The notes under the pieces: generated by a model
Told to the model about the DNA's origin: nothing
Databases searched by the model: none
What the model saw: the letters and a program-made list of their open reading frames with translations, nothing else
Translations under genes and position numbers: made by a program
Shown here: positions 8,658-18,026 of the stretch, in pieces
Layout of the letters: every line of letters starts with the position of its first letter
How positions within the stretch are numbered: position 1 is the first letter of the stretch
Origin: Mesorhizobium sp. RMAD-H1
GTDB lineage: Bacteria; Pseudomonadota; Alphaproteobacteria; Rhizobiales; Rhizobiaceae
Assembly (NCBI RefSeq): GCF_014191375.1
Contig: NZ_JACHWN010000003.1
Coordinates: forward strand, 186,001 to 250,000
Direction: 5' to 3'
DNA: 64,000 nucleotides

Positions 8658-8662
<5 letters not shown>
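8608..8662 (-). terminator. Stem-loop terminator of the agl operon
   Basis: Read on the minus strand, GATAGAGCGG (8662-8653) pairs with CCGCTCTATC (8628-8619), a perfect ten-base-pair stem. The 24-base loop is itself GC-rich. TGTTTGTCTTG follows. The left arm includes the aglK stop codon. It fits a transcription end for the aglEFGAK operon. Confidence 0.6.
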
Positions 8663-9743
<1,081 letters not shown>

Positions 9744-9760
9744 CGTGTCCCTCCCTCCGG

Positions 9761-11440
9761 TCAGCTTATTCTTGCAAAGAACGCGTCATATGCGGGCAAC
9801 TCTATCCTGTCCTGGTGCAGGAAGCCCGAAAAACCGTGATGGTCGAGAGGTTCGACGTGCCCCTCTGGCCGAGCGATGAACTGTTCCTTCTCCGATAGAT
9901 TGAAGGCGCAGAAGATCGTTTCGTTGCCATGTCGCCTGACGAACGACAGAACCGGTCCCGTCGTCTGCAGGAACGCGATATCGCCTCTCACCAGTGCCGG
10001 ATGAGACCGGCGGAAGGCAAGCAGGCGACGGTAGTGGTTGAGCATTGACCCCAGCACATGCTCCTGCGCATCGACGGCGAGCGGCAGGTGCTCGCGCGGC
10101 ACCGGCAGCCAAGGGTTGCCCTCAGTGAAGCCGCCCGCGTGGCCGTTCTTTTCCCAGACCATCGGCGTGCGGCATCCGTCGCGTCCCTTGAAGTCGGGCC
10201 AGAACTGGATGCCGTAGGGATCCTGCAGGTCCTCGAAGGCGATATCGGCTTCGGTGAGGCCTAGCTCCTCGCCCTGATAGAGGCAGACCGAGCCGCGCAG
10301 CGACAGTAGTAGCCCGGCCATAAGCCGCAGATAGCGCTCCGAGTCGGCGGTTTGTGCCGCCCAGCGGGTCGCCGGTCGCACCACGTCATGGTTGGAGAAC
10401 GCCCAGCAGGCCCAGCCCTCCGGGGCAGCCTTCTCGAACTCGCCGATGATGGAGGCGATGCTGCCGGGCGACAGCAGGTCGGGCGACAGGAACTCGAAGG
10501 CATAGCATTTATGCAGCTTGTCGCCGCCGGAGGTATATTCCGCGACGAGCTCGAGCCCGCGCTGTGCCTCGCCCACCTCGCCGATGGCGGCAATGGCCGG
10601 ATATTCCTCCATCAGGGCGCGCAGCCGGCGCAGGAAGCCGATATTCTCGGGCCGGTTCTTGTCATAGACATGGTCCTGGTAGTTATAGGGATTCACCGCC
10701 GGCGTGACCTTGGCGTTGCGCATCTCCGGCAGAAGCGGCGGGTTGTCGCGCAATTCCTTGTCGCAGAAGCAGAAATTGACGGCGTCGAGGCGAAATCCGT
10801 CGACGCCGCGCTCCAGCCAGAAGCGCGCTACGTCAAGGACCGCATCCTGCACGTCCGGGTTATGGAAGTTCAGGTCCGGCTGCGAGGTGAGGAAATTGTG
10901 CAGGTAATATTGCCGCCGCCGCGTGTCCCACGTCCACGCGGAGCCGCCGAAGACCGAAAGCCAGTTGTTGGGTGGTGTGCCGTCGGGTTTCGCCTCAGCC
11001 CAGACATACCAGTCCGCCTTCGGATTGTCGCGGCTCTTGCGACTCTCGATGAACCAGGGATGCTGATCGGAGGTATGCGAGAGGACGAGGTCGATCATGA
11101 CGCGGATGCCGAGGCGGTGCGCCTCGGTGACGAGATGGTCGAAATCCTGCAGCGTGCCGAACATCTCGTCGACGCCGTAATAATCCGATACGTCGTAGCC
11201 GAAATCCTTCATCGGCGAGGGAAAGAAGGGCGAGATCCAGACGGCGTCGACGCCGAGCGAGGCGATATAGGGAAGCTTTTCGGCAATGCCGCGCAGATCG
11301 CCGATGCCGTCGCCGCTGGTATCGCGAAAGGAGCGGGGATAGACCTGATAGATGACGGCGCCGCGCCACCACTCCCGGTCGGGTTCCTGTCCGATCGGGG
11401 CCCGGTAGGGCGCCTTGTCAGTGCGAATAGTCGTCGTCAT
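9761..11440 (-). CDS. aglA: GH13 alpha-glucosidase AglA
   Basis: 559-residue glycoside hydrolase family 13 enzyme, expected to hydrolyse imported sucrose, maltose, trehalulose-type or similar alpha-glucosides in the cytoplasm (there is no signal peptide). The retaining triad is intact: nucleophile D219 in DGFRLDAVNF, acid/base E288 in IGEVGEA and D352 in FSNHDVVR. The conserved region I is IDLVLSHTSDQHPW. The start at 11440 (MTTTIRTDK) is chosen over an upstream in-frame start at 11689 that would lie deep within aglG. The length is close to Sinorhizobium AglA (about 550). Confidence 0.95.
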   Translation of the reverse strand: MTTTIRTDKAPYRAPIGQEPDREWWRGAVIYQVYPRSFRDTSGDGIGDLRGIAEKLPYIASLGVDAVWISPFFPSPMKDFGYDVSDYYGVDEMFGTLQDFDHLVTEAHRLGIRVMIDLVLSHTSDQHPWFIESRKSRDNPKADWYVWAEAKPDGTPPNNWLSVFGGSAWTWDTRRRQYYLHNFLTSQPDLNFHNPDVQDAVLDVARFWLERGVDGFRLDAVNFCFCDKELRDNPPLLPEMRNAKVTPAVNPYNYQDHVYDKNRPENIGFLRRLRALMEEYPAIAAIGEVGEAQRGLELVAEYTSGGDKLHKCYAFEFLSPDLLSPGSIASIIGEFEKAAPEGWACWAFSNHDVVRPATRWAAQTADSERYLRLMAGLLLSLRGSVCLYQGEELGLTEADIAFEDLQDPYGIQFWPDFKGRDGCRTPMVWEKNGHAGGFTEGNPWLPVPREHLPLAVDAQEHVLGSMLNHYRRLLAFRRSHPALVRGDIAFLQTTGPVLSFVRRHGNETIFCAFNLSEKEQFIARPEGHVEPLDHHGFSGFLHQDRIELPAYDAFFARIS

Positions 11441-11463
11441 GAAGAATATATCCGTATCGTGGT

Positions 11464-12615
11464 TCAACCGCCCTTGACCGATCCGGCCAGAAGGCCGCGG
11501 ACCAGGAAGCGCTGGAGACTGAAGAAGACGATCAGCGGAACGATGATCGTGATGAAGGCCGAGGCGGTCAGGATTTCCCAATTGCCGCCGCGTGATCCCA
11601 GGAGATTGACGAGACGCCCCGTCAGCACCAGCTGGTCGTCGCGCGAGCCGAGGAAGACGAGAGCGACAAGCAGGTCGTTCCAGGTCCACAGGAACTGGAA
11701 GATGGCGAAGGAGGCGAGCGCCGGGAAGGACAGGGGCAGCACGATCTTGACGAAGATATCGAAATCGCTGGCGCCGTCGACGCGTGCCGATTCCATGATT
11801 TCTCTCGGCAGTCCCGCTATGTAGTTGCGCAAGAGATAGATGGCCAGCGGCAGGCCGAAACCCGTATGGGCGAGCCAGATGCCGAGATAGCCTTTCGGCG
11901 ACACGCCGAACTGCGCTCCGATATCGTTATAGAGCCGGAGGAGCGGAATGAGCGACATCTGCAGCGGCACGACGAGCAGGCCGACCACGAGCGCGACAAG
12001 AAGCGCCCGGCCGGGGAATTTCATCCAGGCAAGCGCATAGGCGGCGAAAGCGGCGATCAGGATGGGGATGACGGTGGAGGGGATCGCCACCGTCAGGGAA
12101 TTGATGAAGGACTGGCCGAGCCCCTGGGCGCTCAGCACCTCTCGGTAATTGTCGAGCGTGAACTGCGGCGGGACGGAGGTGGTGTAGAAGATGCGCTCAC
12201 CGCGTCGCCCCTTCATTGGCTCGCCCGAGGAAAGCGTGAAATCGCCGTTTTCCGCCACGCTCAGGGTCGTCCCGTCGGGTAGAGTAGCCGTCTCTCCGGC
12301 CTCGAACTCGTCCGGCGACTGCACCGAATAGCCGAAGGCCGAAACCGTGCCGGAGCCGCCTTCGAAAACATTGCCGCGGATGAGATAGCGGCCGCCTTCT
12401 TCGACCTGGGTATCTGGCGCCGGCGCGCGATAGACCGCGTTCTGCCTGGATGGCGCGAGCGCCGTCCACCAGCCCGAGACCGCGATCTGGTCCTTGTCGC
12501 GCAAGGAGGAGATCAAAAGGCCGGCCGTCGGCAGGGTCCACAGCACGACGAGGAGGAGAACCGTGAGATGAACGACGAAAGTGAGGGGCGAGCGGCGCGT
12601 GGACGACCCGATCAT
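11464..12615 (-). CDS. aglG: Alpha-glucoside ABC transporter permease AglG
   Basis: 383-residue inner-membrane permease of the MalG type. After the first helix (about residues 12-35) there is an insert of about 100 mostly polar residues facing the periplasm, containing RYLIRGNVFEGGSGT and DGTTLSVAENGDFTL. The usual five-helix permease core follows, with the ATPase-contacting EAA loop MESARVDGASDFDIFVKIVL. The insert explains why it is longer than typical 280-300 residue MalG proteins. The start at 12615 is one base after the aglF stop; an in-frame ATG at 12645 would overlap aglF. Confidence 0.93.
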   Translation of the reverse strand: MIGSSTRRSPLTFVVHLTVLLLVVLWTLPTAGLLISSLRDKDQIAVSGWWTALAPSRQNAVYRAPAPDTQVEEGGRYLIRGNVFEGGSGTVSAFGYSVQSPDEFEAGETATLPDGTTLSVAENGDFTLSSGEPMKGRRGERIFYTTSVPPQFTLDNYREVLSAQGLGQSFINSLTVAIPSTVIPILIAAFAAYALAWMKFPGRALLVALVVGLLVVPLQMSLIPLLRLYNDIGAQFGVSPKGYLGIWLAHTGFGLPLAIYLLRNYIAGLPREIMESARVDGASDFDIFVKIVLPLSFPALASFAIFQFLWTWNDLLVALVFLGSRDDQLVLTGRLVNLLGSRGGNWEILTASAFITIIVPLIVFFSLQRFLVRGLLAGSVKGG

Positions 12616-12616
12616 C

Positions 12617-13627
12617 TCAGCGGCCCTCCATCTCTTTGGCGGCATTACGGATGTTCCAGATCATGATCGGCACGACAAGGATCATGATGACCATGGCGAT
12701 CACGGCGCCCCGGCCGAAATCGCCGCCGCCGCGGAACATCCAGTTGAACATCAGATTGGCGAGCACCTGCGTGTTCCACTGGCCGTTGGTCATCGCCAGC
12801 ACGATGTCGAAGACCTTGAGCACGAGGATGGTGATGGTGGTCCAGACCACGGCGATCGTGCCCCAGATCTGTGGCACCATGATCTTGAAGAAGATCTGCA
12901 GGCCGCTGGCGCCGTCGATAACGGCGGCCTCGATGGTCTCCTCGGGAATGCCGCGCAGCGCCGCCGAGAGGATCACCATGGCAAAGCCCGTCTGGATCCA
13001 GATGAGGATGATCATCAGGAAGATGTTGTTCCAGAAGGGGAGCGTGATCCAGGCTTCCGGAGTGCCGCCGAAATAGGTGACGATCGCGTTGAGGAGACCT
13101 ATCTGCTGGGCGCCTTCCGGTCGGTAATCATAGACGAATTTCCAGATCACCGAAGCACCCACGAAGGAAATCGCCATCGGCATGAAGATCAGCGATTTGG
13201 CGATATTGCCCCACCATATCCGGTCGGTCAGCGCGGCGATGATCAGGCCGAAGAAGGTGGCGGCGGCGGGGACGATCAGCAGCCAGAGGAAATTGTTGAA
13301 GATCGACTGGCGGAATTCGCCGTCATTGATCATCCAGTGGTAATTGGCCAGTCCGACGAATTGCCGGCCGTCCCTGCCGTTGAGGCTGAGCCAGGCGGAT
13401 TCGATGACGGGATAGACCAGATAGACCATTAGCGCGATGAGCGCAGGGGCGAGGAACAGCCATGGCCTGATCATGTTGCTTCTGCGCAGGTTGCGGGAAG
13501 CAATGGCGCCGCTGCGCCCCTTGGAGGGGAAGATCAGATCGAGCGCCCAGTTGCTCGCGATAAAATAGGCCGCACAGCCGGCGACCCCGATGACCATGGT
13601 GAACAGGGCAAAAAGAAGCTGCTGCAT
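12617..13627 (-). CDS. aglF: Alpha-glucoside ABC transporter permease AglF
   Basis: 336-residue MalF-type permease. An extra N-terminal helix (about residues 1-25) precedes the common core, which begins at SNMIRPWLFLAPALIALMVY. The EAA loop ETIEAAVIDGASGLQIFFKIM is present near residue 230. It forms the channel with AglG. It lies 102 bases downstream of aglE, behind the hairpin at 13685-13715, and its stop nearly abuts the aglG start. Confidence 0.94.
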   Translation of the reverse strand: MQQLLFALFTMVIGVAGCAAYFIASNWALDLIFPSKGRSGAIASRNLRRSNMIRPWLFLAPALIALMVYLVYPVIESAWLSLNGRDGRQFVGLANYHWMINDGEFRQSIFNNFLWLLIVPAAATFFGLIIAALTDRIWWGNIAKSLIFMPMAISFVGASVIWKFVYDYRPEGAQQIGLLNAIVTYFGGTPEAWITLPFWNNIFLMIILIWIQTGFAMVILSAALRGIPEETIEAAVIDGASGLQIFFKIMVPQIWGTIAVVWTTITILVLKVFDIVLAMTNGQWNTQVLANLMFNWMFRGGGDFGRGAVIAMVIMILVVPIMIWNIRNAAKEMEGR

Positions 13628-13684
13628 TCGTATCCCCTCTCCCGGATTGTTCTTGTATCAGTTCACCCCGCCAACGCGCCGGCA

Positions 13685-13715
13685 GCCAGAGGGAGGTGCC
13701 ATGCCCCCCTCTGGC
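13685..13715 (-). other. Intercistronic hairpin between aglE and aglF
   Basis: GCCAGAGGG (13685-13693) and CCCTCTGGC (13707-13715) form a perfect nine-base-pair stem with a 13-base loop, just after the aglE stop. No T-run follows. Such hairpins after binding-protein genes commonly protect the upstream mRNA or reduce read-through, so more binding protein than permease is made. Confidence 0.7.
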
Positions 13716-13729
13716 GTCGGGAGTCTCGC

Positions 13730-15085
13730 CTATTTGATGGCATCCCAGGAGGTCTGCACTTCCTTGGCCGCATCCTCGGCGGACTTGCCGCCGACATAAT
13801 CGACCATCGCCGTCCAGAAGGCACCGGCGCCGATCTTGCCTGGCATCAGGTCCGAGCCGTCGAAGCGGAAGGTAGTCGCCTCCGTCAGGATCTGTCCCTG
13901 CTTCTTCAGGATATCGTTGGCGTAGGCATCCGGGTTGACGGTCTTGTAGGGCGTGAGAAAGCCCGATTGCGCCATCCAGACCTCATGCGCAATCGGCGTT
14001 TCCAGGAATTCGATGAAGGCGCGGGCGGCAGGGCTGTCCTTGGTGATCATGGCCAGTGTTCCAGCGCCCAGAACCGGCTTGCCGAGATCCTTGCTGGCAT
14101 AGGGCGGGAAATAGAAAAAATCCGCGTCCACGCCGAGTTCGGTTCCCTGCGGGAAGAAGGAGGAGATGAACTGCGCCTGGTGGTGCAGGTAGCATTTCGG
14201 CGGCAGCGAGAAGAGACCGTCCGGGCTTTCGCGGAAGTCGGTGGTGGCGACAGCGGCGGTGCCGCCGGCGACGAATTTCGGGTTCTTGGCAAACCAGCCG
14301 AATTCGTTGATGGCCTCGATCACGGCGGGATCGTTGAAGGGGATTTCGTTGGTCACCCATTTGTCGTAGGTCTCGGGCGGTGCGACGCGCAGCATCAGGT
14401 CCTCCACCCAGTCGGTGGCAGGCCAGCCGGTGGCGCCGCCCGAACCGAGGCCGATGCACCAGGGCGTCCCGCCATCTGCGACGATCTGCTCGGTCAGCGC
14501 CTTCAGGTCCTCCATGGTCTGCGGGATTTCGTAGTCGGCATCCTCGAAATTTTCCGGTGAATACCAAACGAGCGACTTCACGTCGGCCTTGTAGGGGAAG
14601 GCGTAGAATTCCTCCTTGCCATCCTTGCCCTTGTAGGTGCCGAGCTGCACCCAGGAATCGCCGGCCGCGTAATTGTCCTGGACGAATTTCTTCGTCTCTT
14701 CGCCGAGCGGGGTGAGCAGTCCCTTCGAGGCCAGATCGGCAATGAGGCCAGGTTGCGGCAGGATGGCGATATTGGGCGGGCTGCCGGCCTGCGTGTCGAT
14801 GACGATCTGCTGCTCGTAATTCTCCGAAGAGGAATATTCGAGCTTGGCGCCTGTCGCCTCCTCGAAATAGGCGGCAATGGATTTGAACAGGGTTTCGTCC
14901 TCGCCGCGCCAGGGGCCGAACACGGTGAGGGTCTGGCCGCTCAGATCATGGCCGGCCTTGAAATCCTCATAGCTCTTCCAGGTGAAGCGCGAATCCTCGC
15001 CGGGCTTGAATTTCAGGTCAGCGGCATGGGCGAAAGTGGCGCATAGCGCAGCCACCGCAACGCCCAGAACAAATGTCTTTCGCAT
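13730..15085 (-). CDS. aglE: Alpha-glucoside-binding periplasmic protein AglE
   Basis: 451-residue family 1 extracellular solute-binding protein. The first 22 residues form a signal peptide (MRKTFVLGVAVAALCATFA, cleaved around HAADLKF). The start at 15085 has GGAGGAT eight bases upstream; an in-frame ATG at 15148 adds 21 polar residues before the signal peptide and is rejected. It delivers alpha-glucosides to AglFG. It is the first gene of the operon, behind the palindromic operator at 15173-15184. Confidence 0.95.
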   Translation of the reverse strand: MRKTFVLGVAVAALCATFAHAADLKFKPGEDSRFTWKSYEDFKAGHDLSGQTLTVFGPWRGEDETLFKSIAAYFEEATGAKLEYSSSENYEQQIVIDTQAGSPPNIAILPQPGLIADLASKGLLTPLGEETKKFVQDNYAAGDSWVQLGTYKGKDGKEEFYAFPYKADVKSLVWYSPENFEDADYEIPQTMEDLKALTEQIVADGGTPWCIGLGSGGATGWPATDWVEDLMLRVAPPETYDKWVTNEIPFNDPAVIEAINEFGWFAKNPKFVAGGTAAVATTDFRESPDGLFSLPPKCYLHHQAQFISSFFPQGTELGVDADFFYFPPYASKDLGKPVLGAGTLAMITKDSPAARAFIEFLETPIAHEVWMAQSGFLTPYKTVNPDAYANDILKKQGQILTEATTFRFDGSDLMPGKIGAGAFWTAMVDYVGGKSAEDAAKEVQTSWDAIK

Positions 15086-15172
15086 TCGAAGTATCCTCCC
15101 TGCTTCGATCGAACCATCGTCGGAATTACCGGACCGGCTTGCAAGCAATCATGACGGAACAGCCACGTCGCT

Positions 15173-15184
15173 CAAAGCGCTTTG
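15173..15184. promoter_or_regulatory. AglR operator upstream of aglE
   Basis: CAAAGCGCTTTG is a perfect 12-base palindrome with the central GC step typical of LacI-family operators, 88 bases upstream of the aglE start. The same core recurs at 15379-15392 near aglR. The regulator is inferred to be AglR from adjacency and the matching pair. Confidence 0.8.
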
Positions 15185-15378
15185 ATCGTGTCGAGGACAT
15201 ATCGCCTGCAACCGAGAGTCAAGGCAAAACTGATGGTTATGAGAAAGAATGTCTCATTTGCTGCGGTGCAGCACAAAATTTGGGAACAAGATTCTGCTTT
15301 TCGGCTTCCATTTGAAATGGGCGTGTAGTTTTATGAAAGCTGGAGAAGGCTGAAAAAGCGGCGAGAATGGATGTCTTC

Positions 15379-15392
15379 CCAAAGCGCTTTGG
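15379..15392. promoter_or_regulatory. AglR operator upstream of aglR
   Basis: CCAAAGCGCTTTGG is a perfect 14-base palindrome, 20 bases before the aglR TTG start, and identical over 12 bases to the operator near aglE. This position suggests autorepression of aglR. The rest of the 326-base gap also holds a minor inverted repeat, ATGAGA (15239-15244) with TCTCAT (15252-15257). Confidence 0.8.
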
Positions 15393-15411
15393 ATAAACCG
15401 GGATAACCATC

Positions 15412-16476
15412 TTGAACCTCAAGGAACTGGCGAGGCTGCTCGATCTCTCACAGACAACGGTGAGCCGCGCCCTCAACGGCTATCCCGAGGTGAACGAGGC
15501 GACGAGGCAGCGCGTGCTTGCCGCGGTGAAGGCCACGGGCTACCGGCCCAACAGGGCGGCGCAGCGTCTGGCGACGGGCAAGGCGGGATCGATCGGCCTC
15601 GTCATGCCGACCGGTACCGGCGACGGCACGGACCTGCATTTCGCGGAGTTTCTTTCAGGTCTGGGCGAGGTCGCCGAGTTGCGGGATGTGCAACTCGTCA
15701 TCGATCCGAGCCGCGTGGGAAATGAAGCCGCTGCGTTCCAGCGGCTTGCGGCGAGCGGTACGGTCGACGCCCTGTCCCTCTCCTATGTGCGCGCCAGCGA
15801 TCGCCGGATAGAGATGCTCAAAACGCTGAAGCTGCCGTTCCTCGTGCATGGCCGGCATATCGGCTCAAAGCCGGATTATCCCTTTATGGATATCGACAAC
15901 AAAGGCGCTTTTTGCGATGCGGCGCGCCTTCTCCTGCAATTGGGGCACCGGCGCATCGCGCTGCTCAACGGCCTGGCCGAGTTGAGCTTCGCCGTGCGCC
16001 GCCGCGAGGGCATGGCCGAGGCGCTTGCCGGCCATGGCATAACGCTGGAGGAGAGGCTCTGCCAGCACAGCGCCATGACGGAGGAGAACGGCTATCGCGG
16101 CATGGTGCGGTTTCTCGACATGCAGGAGGCGCCGACGGCTGTCCTGTGCTCCAGCATCGTGCTGGCGCTGGGCGCGACGAGAGCGATCAATCAGCGCGGG
16201 CTGAAGATCGGCCGTGATATCTCGATCATCGCCCATGACGACGTCTTCCCCTATCTCAAGCCCGAGAACTTCTCGACACCGCTGACCACGACCACGTCAT
16301 CGATCCGCGCCGCCGGCGCCCGCATCGCCGAGCGCCTCATCGAGGAAGTCGCGGGACATAAAGCAATGCCGCAACAGGAGATCTGGAAGGCTGATCTCAT
16401 CGTGCGGGCGTCGACGGGACCAGCGCCCTCCCGCAGGCGCAAGGGAACAAGGCGACATATCGAAGCTGCCGAATAG
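15412..16476 (+). CDS. aglR: LacI-family repressor of the alpha-glucoside operon, AglR
   Basis: 354 residues. The N-terminal LacI helix-turn-helix is LKELARLLDLSQTTVSRALN, followed by the hinge GYRPNRAAQRLATG. A periplasmic-binding-protein-like sugar-sensing domain follows (about 60-330). The start is the TTG at 15412; it places MNLKEL directly before the helix-turn-helix, as in Sinorhizobium AglR. It is divergent from aglEFGAK. Matching palindromes lie before both transcription units, so it most likely represses both until an alpha-glucoside binds. Confidence 0.92.
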   Translation: MNLKELARLLDLSQTTVSRALNGYPEVNEATRQRVLAAVKATGYRPNRAAQRLATGKAGSIGLVMPTGTGDGTDLHFAEFLSGLGEVAELRDVQLVIDPSRVGNEAAAFQRLAASGTVDALSLSYVRASDRRIEMLKTLKLPFLVHGRHIGSKPDYPFMDIDNKGAFCDAARLLLQLGHRRIALLNGLAELSFAVRRREGMAEALAGHGITLEERLCQHSAMTEENGYRGMVRFLDMQEAPTAVLCSSIVLALGATRAINQRGLKIGRDISIIAHDDVFPYLKPENFSTPLTTTTSSIRAAGARIAERLIEEVAGHKAMPQQEIWKADLIVRASTGPAPSRRRKGTRRHIEAAE

Positions 16477-16522
16477 AATTGCCGGGAAGCCGGTCGGCGG
16501 CATTCTGCAGTGCGTGTGTTGA

Positions 16523-16540
16523 ATCTGTAACGTTACAGAT
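16523..16540. promoter_or_regulatory. Distal LacI-type operator of the mannoside operon
   Basis: ATCTGTAACGTTACAGAT is a perfect 18-base palindrome. A near-copy lies at 16688-16705 over the predicted transcription start, 165 bases away centre to centre, which would allow DNA looping. Its sequence differs from the AglR operator, so AglR is probably not the ligand. Confidence 0.75.
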
Positions 16541-16658
16541 GAGCTTTGGCTGTTGATAAAGTCGATGATTGATCGGCGTGGCAGGTCAAAAACTCCTTTT
16601 ATATCAACTAATTATGCATAGTATAGCCGTTAGATATCCGTTTGTGCGGAATAGGGGC

Positions 16659-16686
16659 TTGCATATGCGATTGTTTTCAATACGAT
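16659..16686 (+). promoter_or_regulatory. Predicted sigma-70 promoter of the mannoside operon
   Basis: TTGCAT (16659-16664) and TACGAT (16681-16686) are separated by 16 bases, directly upstream of the proximal operator. The binding-protein gene starts 33 bases downstream. Confidence 0.6.
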
Positions 16687-16687
16687 C

Positions 16688-16705
16688 ACCTGTAACGTTT
16701 CAGAT
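16688..16705. promoter_or_regulatory. Proximal LacI-type operator of the mannoside operon
   Basis: ACCTGTAACGTTTCAGAT differs from the perfect distal palindrome at three of 18 positions. It begins one base after the predicted -10, so bound repressor would cover the transcription start. Confidence 0.75.
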
Positions 16706-16719
16706 CGGGAGGATATCAG

Positions 16720-17961
16720 ATGCGTTACGGTTTGGTTGCGGCCCTGTCCGCCTCGGTTGTCTTTAGCGGTGTTTCGTTCGGTCAGGCGTCCGATCTCGAG
16801 GTCACCCACTGGTGGACATCCGGCGGCGAGGCAGCGGCGGCGAAGGTGCTCGCGGAGGAGTTCGACAAGCTGGGCGGGGACAAATGGGTGGACGGGGCCA
16901 TTGCCGGCAGCGGCAACACGGCGCGTCCGATCATCGTCAGCCGCATTCTTGGCGGCAATCCGATGGGCGCCACCCAGTTCAACCATGGCCGCCAGGCGGA
17001 GGAACTCGTCCAGGCCGGGCTGATGCTGGATCTGACGGAGCTCGCTGAAAAGGAAGGCTGGGCGAACTTCATCCGTCCCAAGAGCCTGCTCGATTCCTGC
17101 ACCTATGAGGGGAAGATCTATTGTGCTCCGCTCAACATCCATTCCTGGGAATGGATGTGGATCAACCCCAATGTCTATAAGGAAGCAGGCCTCGAGCCGC
17201 CGAAGAACTGGGAAGAGTTCGTCGCCGCCGCTCCCAAGCTCAAGGAAAAAGGGATAACGCCGCTGGCGACCGGCGACGGTTTCCAGGTGAATGGCATTTT
17301 GACCGTCCTGACGGCCGCGATCGGTGGCAAGGACCTTTATCTGAAGGTCAATAAGGACAAGGATGGCGAAGCCGCCCGCGGTCCGGAGATGAAGAAGGTT
17401 CTGCAGGCATTGGCCGATGCACGTTCGATGGCCGATCCCGGCTATGTCGGCCGTTCCTGGAACGAAGCGACCAACATGGTGATGACCGGCAAGGCCGGCG
17501 GACAGATCATGGGCGACTGGGCGCAGGGCGAATTCAGCACCGCGGGAAAGGTCGCCGGCAAGGATTATGACTGTCTTCCCGGTCTGGGCGATCATGCGCT
17601 GCTCGATACTGGCGGCGACGCCTTCTATTTCCCCAAGAACAGCGACCCCGAAATCACCAAAGCGCAGATGAAGCTCGCCAGCATGCTGGTTTCGAAGCAG
17701 GCGCAGGTCGCTTTCAATCTGGCGAAGGGATCGCTGCCGATCCGCGGCGATATCGACCTGGCAAGTGCCAGCACCTGCATGAAGAAAGGCATCGATATTC
17801 TTGGCAATCCCGACAATATCATTCCTTCCACCGATCAGTTGCGCGCACCGGACGAGCAGGGGCAGATCGAGGGACTGGCGGCCGAGTTCTTCTCCAATCC
17901 CGAGATGAGCGTGGAGGATATGCAGGAGCGCTTCGCCGAAATCATTGAATCGGCGAACTGA
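16720..17961 (+). CDS. Sugar ABC transporter substrate-binding protein
   Basis: 413-residue family 1 extracellular solute-binding protein with a signal peptide (about residues 1-23, MRYGLVAALSASVVFSGVSF). Motifs such as VTHWWTSGGEAAA and NIHSWEWMWINPNVYKEAG are typical of binding proteins for oligosaccharides and glycosides. GGGAGGATAT precedes the ATG. The operon also encodes a GH2 beta-mannosidase, so a beta-mannoside is the likely ligand (inferred). A strong hairpin separates it from the first permease gene. Confidence 0.93.
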   Translation: MRYGLVAALSASVVFSGVSFGQASDLEVTHWWTSGGEAAAAKVLAEEFDKLGGDKWVDGAIAGSGNTARPIIVSRILGGNPMGATQFNHGRQAEELVQAGLMLDLTELAEKEGWANFIRPKSLLDSCTYEGKIYCAPLNIHSWEWMWINPNVYKEAGLEPPKNWEEFVAAAPKLKEKGITPLATGDGFQVNGILTVLTAAIGGKDLYLKVNKDKDGEAARGPEMKKVLQALADARSMADPGYVGRSWNEATNMVMTGKAGGQIMGDWAQGEFSTAGKVAGKDYDCLPGLGDHALLDTGGDAFYFPKNSDPEITKAQMKLASMLVSKQAQVAFNLAKGSLPIRGDIDLASASTCMKKGIDILGNPDNIIPSTDQLRAPDEQGQIEGLAAEFFSNPEMSVEDMQERFAEIIESAN

Positions 17962-17964
17962 TTG

Positions 17965-18011
17965 AAGGCCTTCGGCACGACCGGTGTTCCCGCAGGTCGT
18001 GCCTTCGCCTT
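17965..18011 (+). other. Intercistronic hairpin after the binding-protein gene
   Basis: GGCACGACC (17974-17982) pairs perfectly with GGTCGTGCC (17995-18003), with a 12-base loop. The stem continues, after a small internal loop, with AAGGC (17965-17969) and GCCTT (18007-18011). It starts four bases after the stop and ends before the ribosome site of the permease gene. Confidence 0.75.
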
Positions 18012-18026
18012 TCGAGGAGGCCATTG

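Noticed and set aside
10352-11824. 490-codon open frame on the plus strand
   Set aside because: It is antisense to aglA and aglG, both certain genes. The translation is Arg/Asp/Val-rich without motifs, as expected for a shadow in high-GC DNA.
16630-18024. 464-codon open frame on the minus strand
   Set aside because: Antisense to the mannoside binding-protein gene; no motif and no ribosome site.
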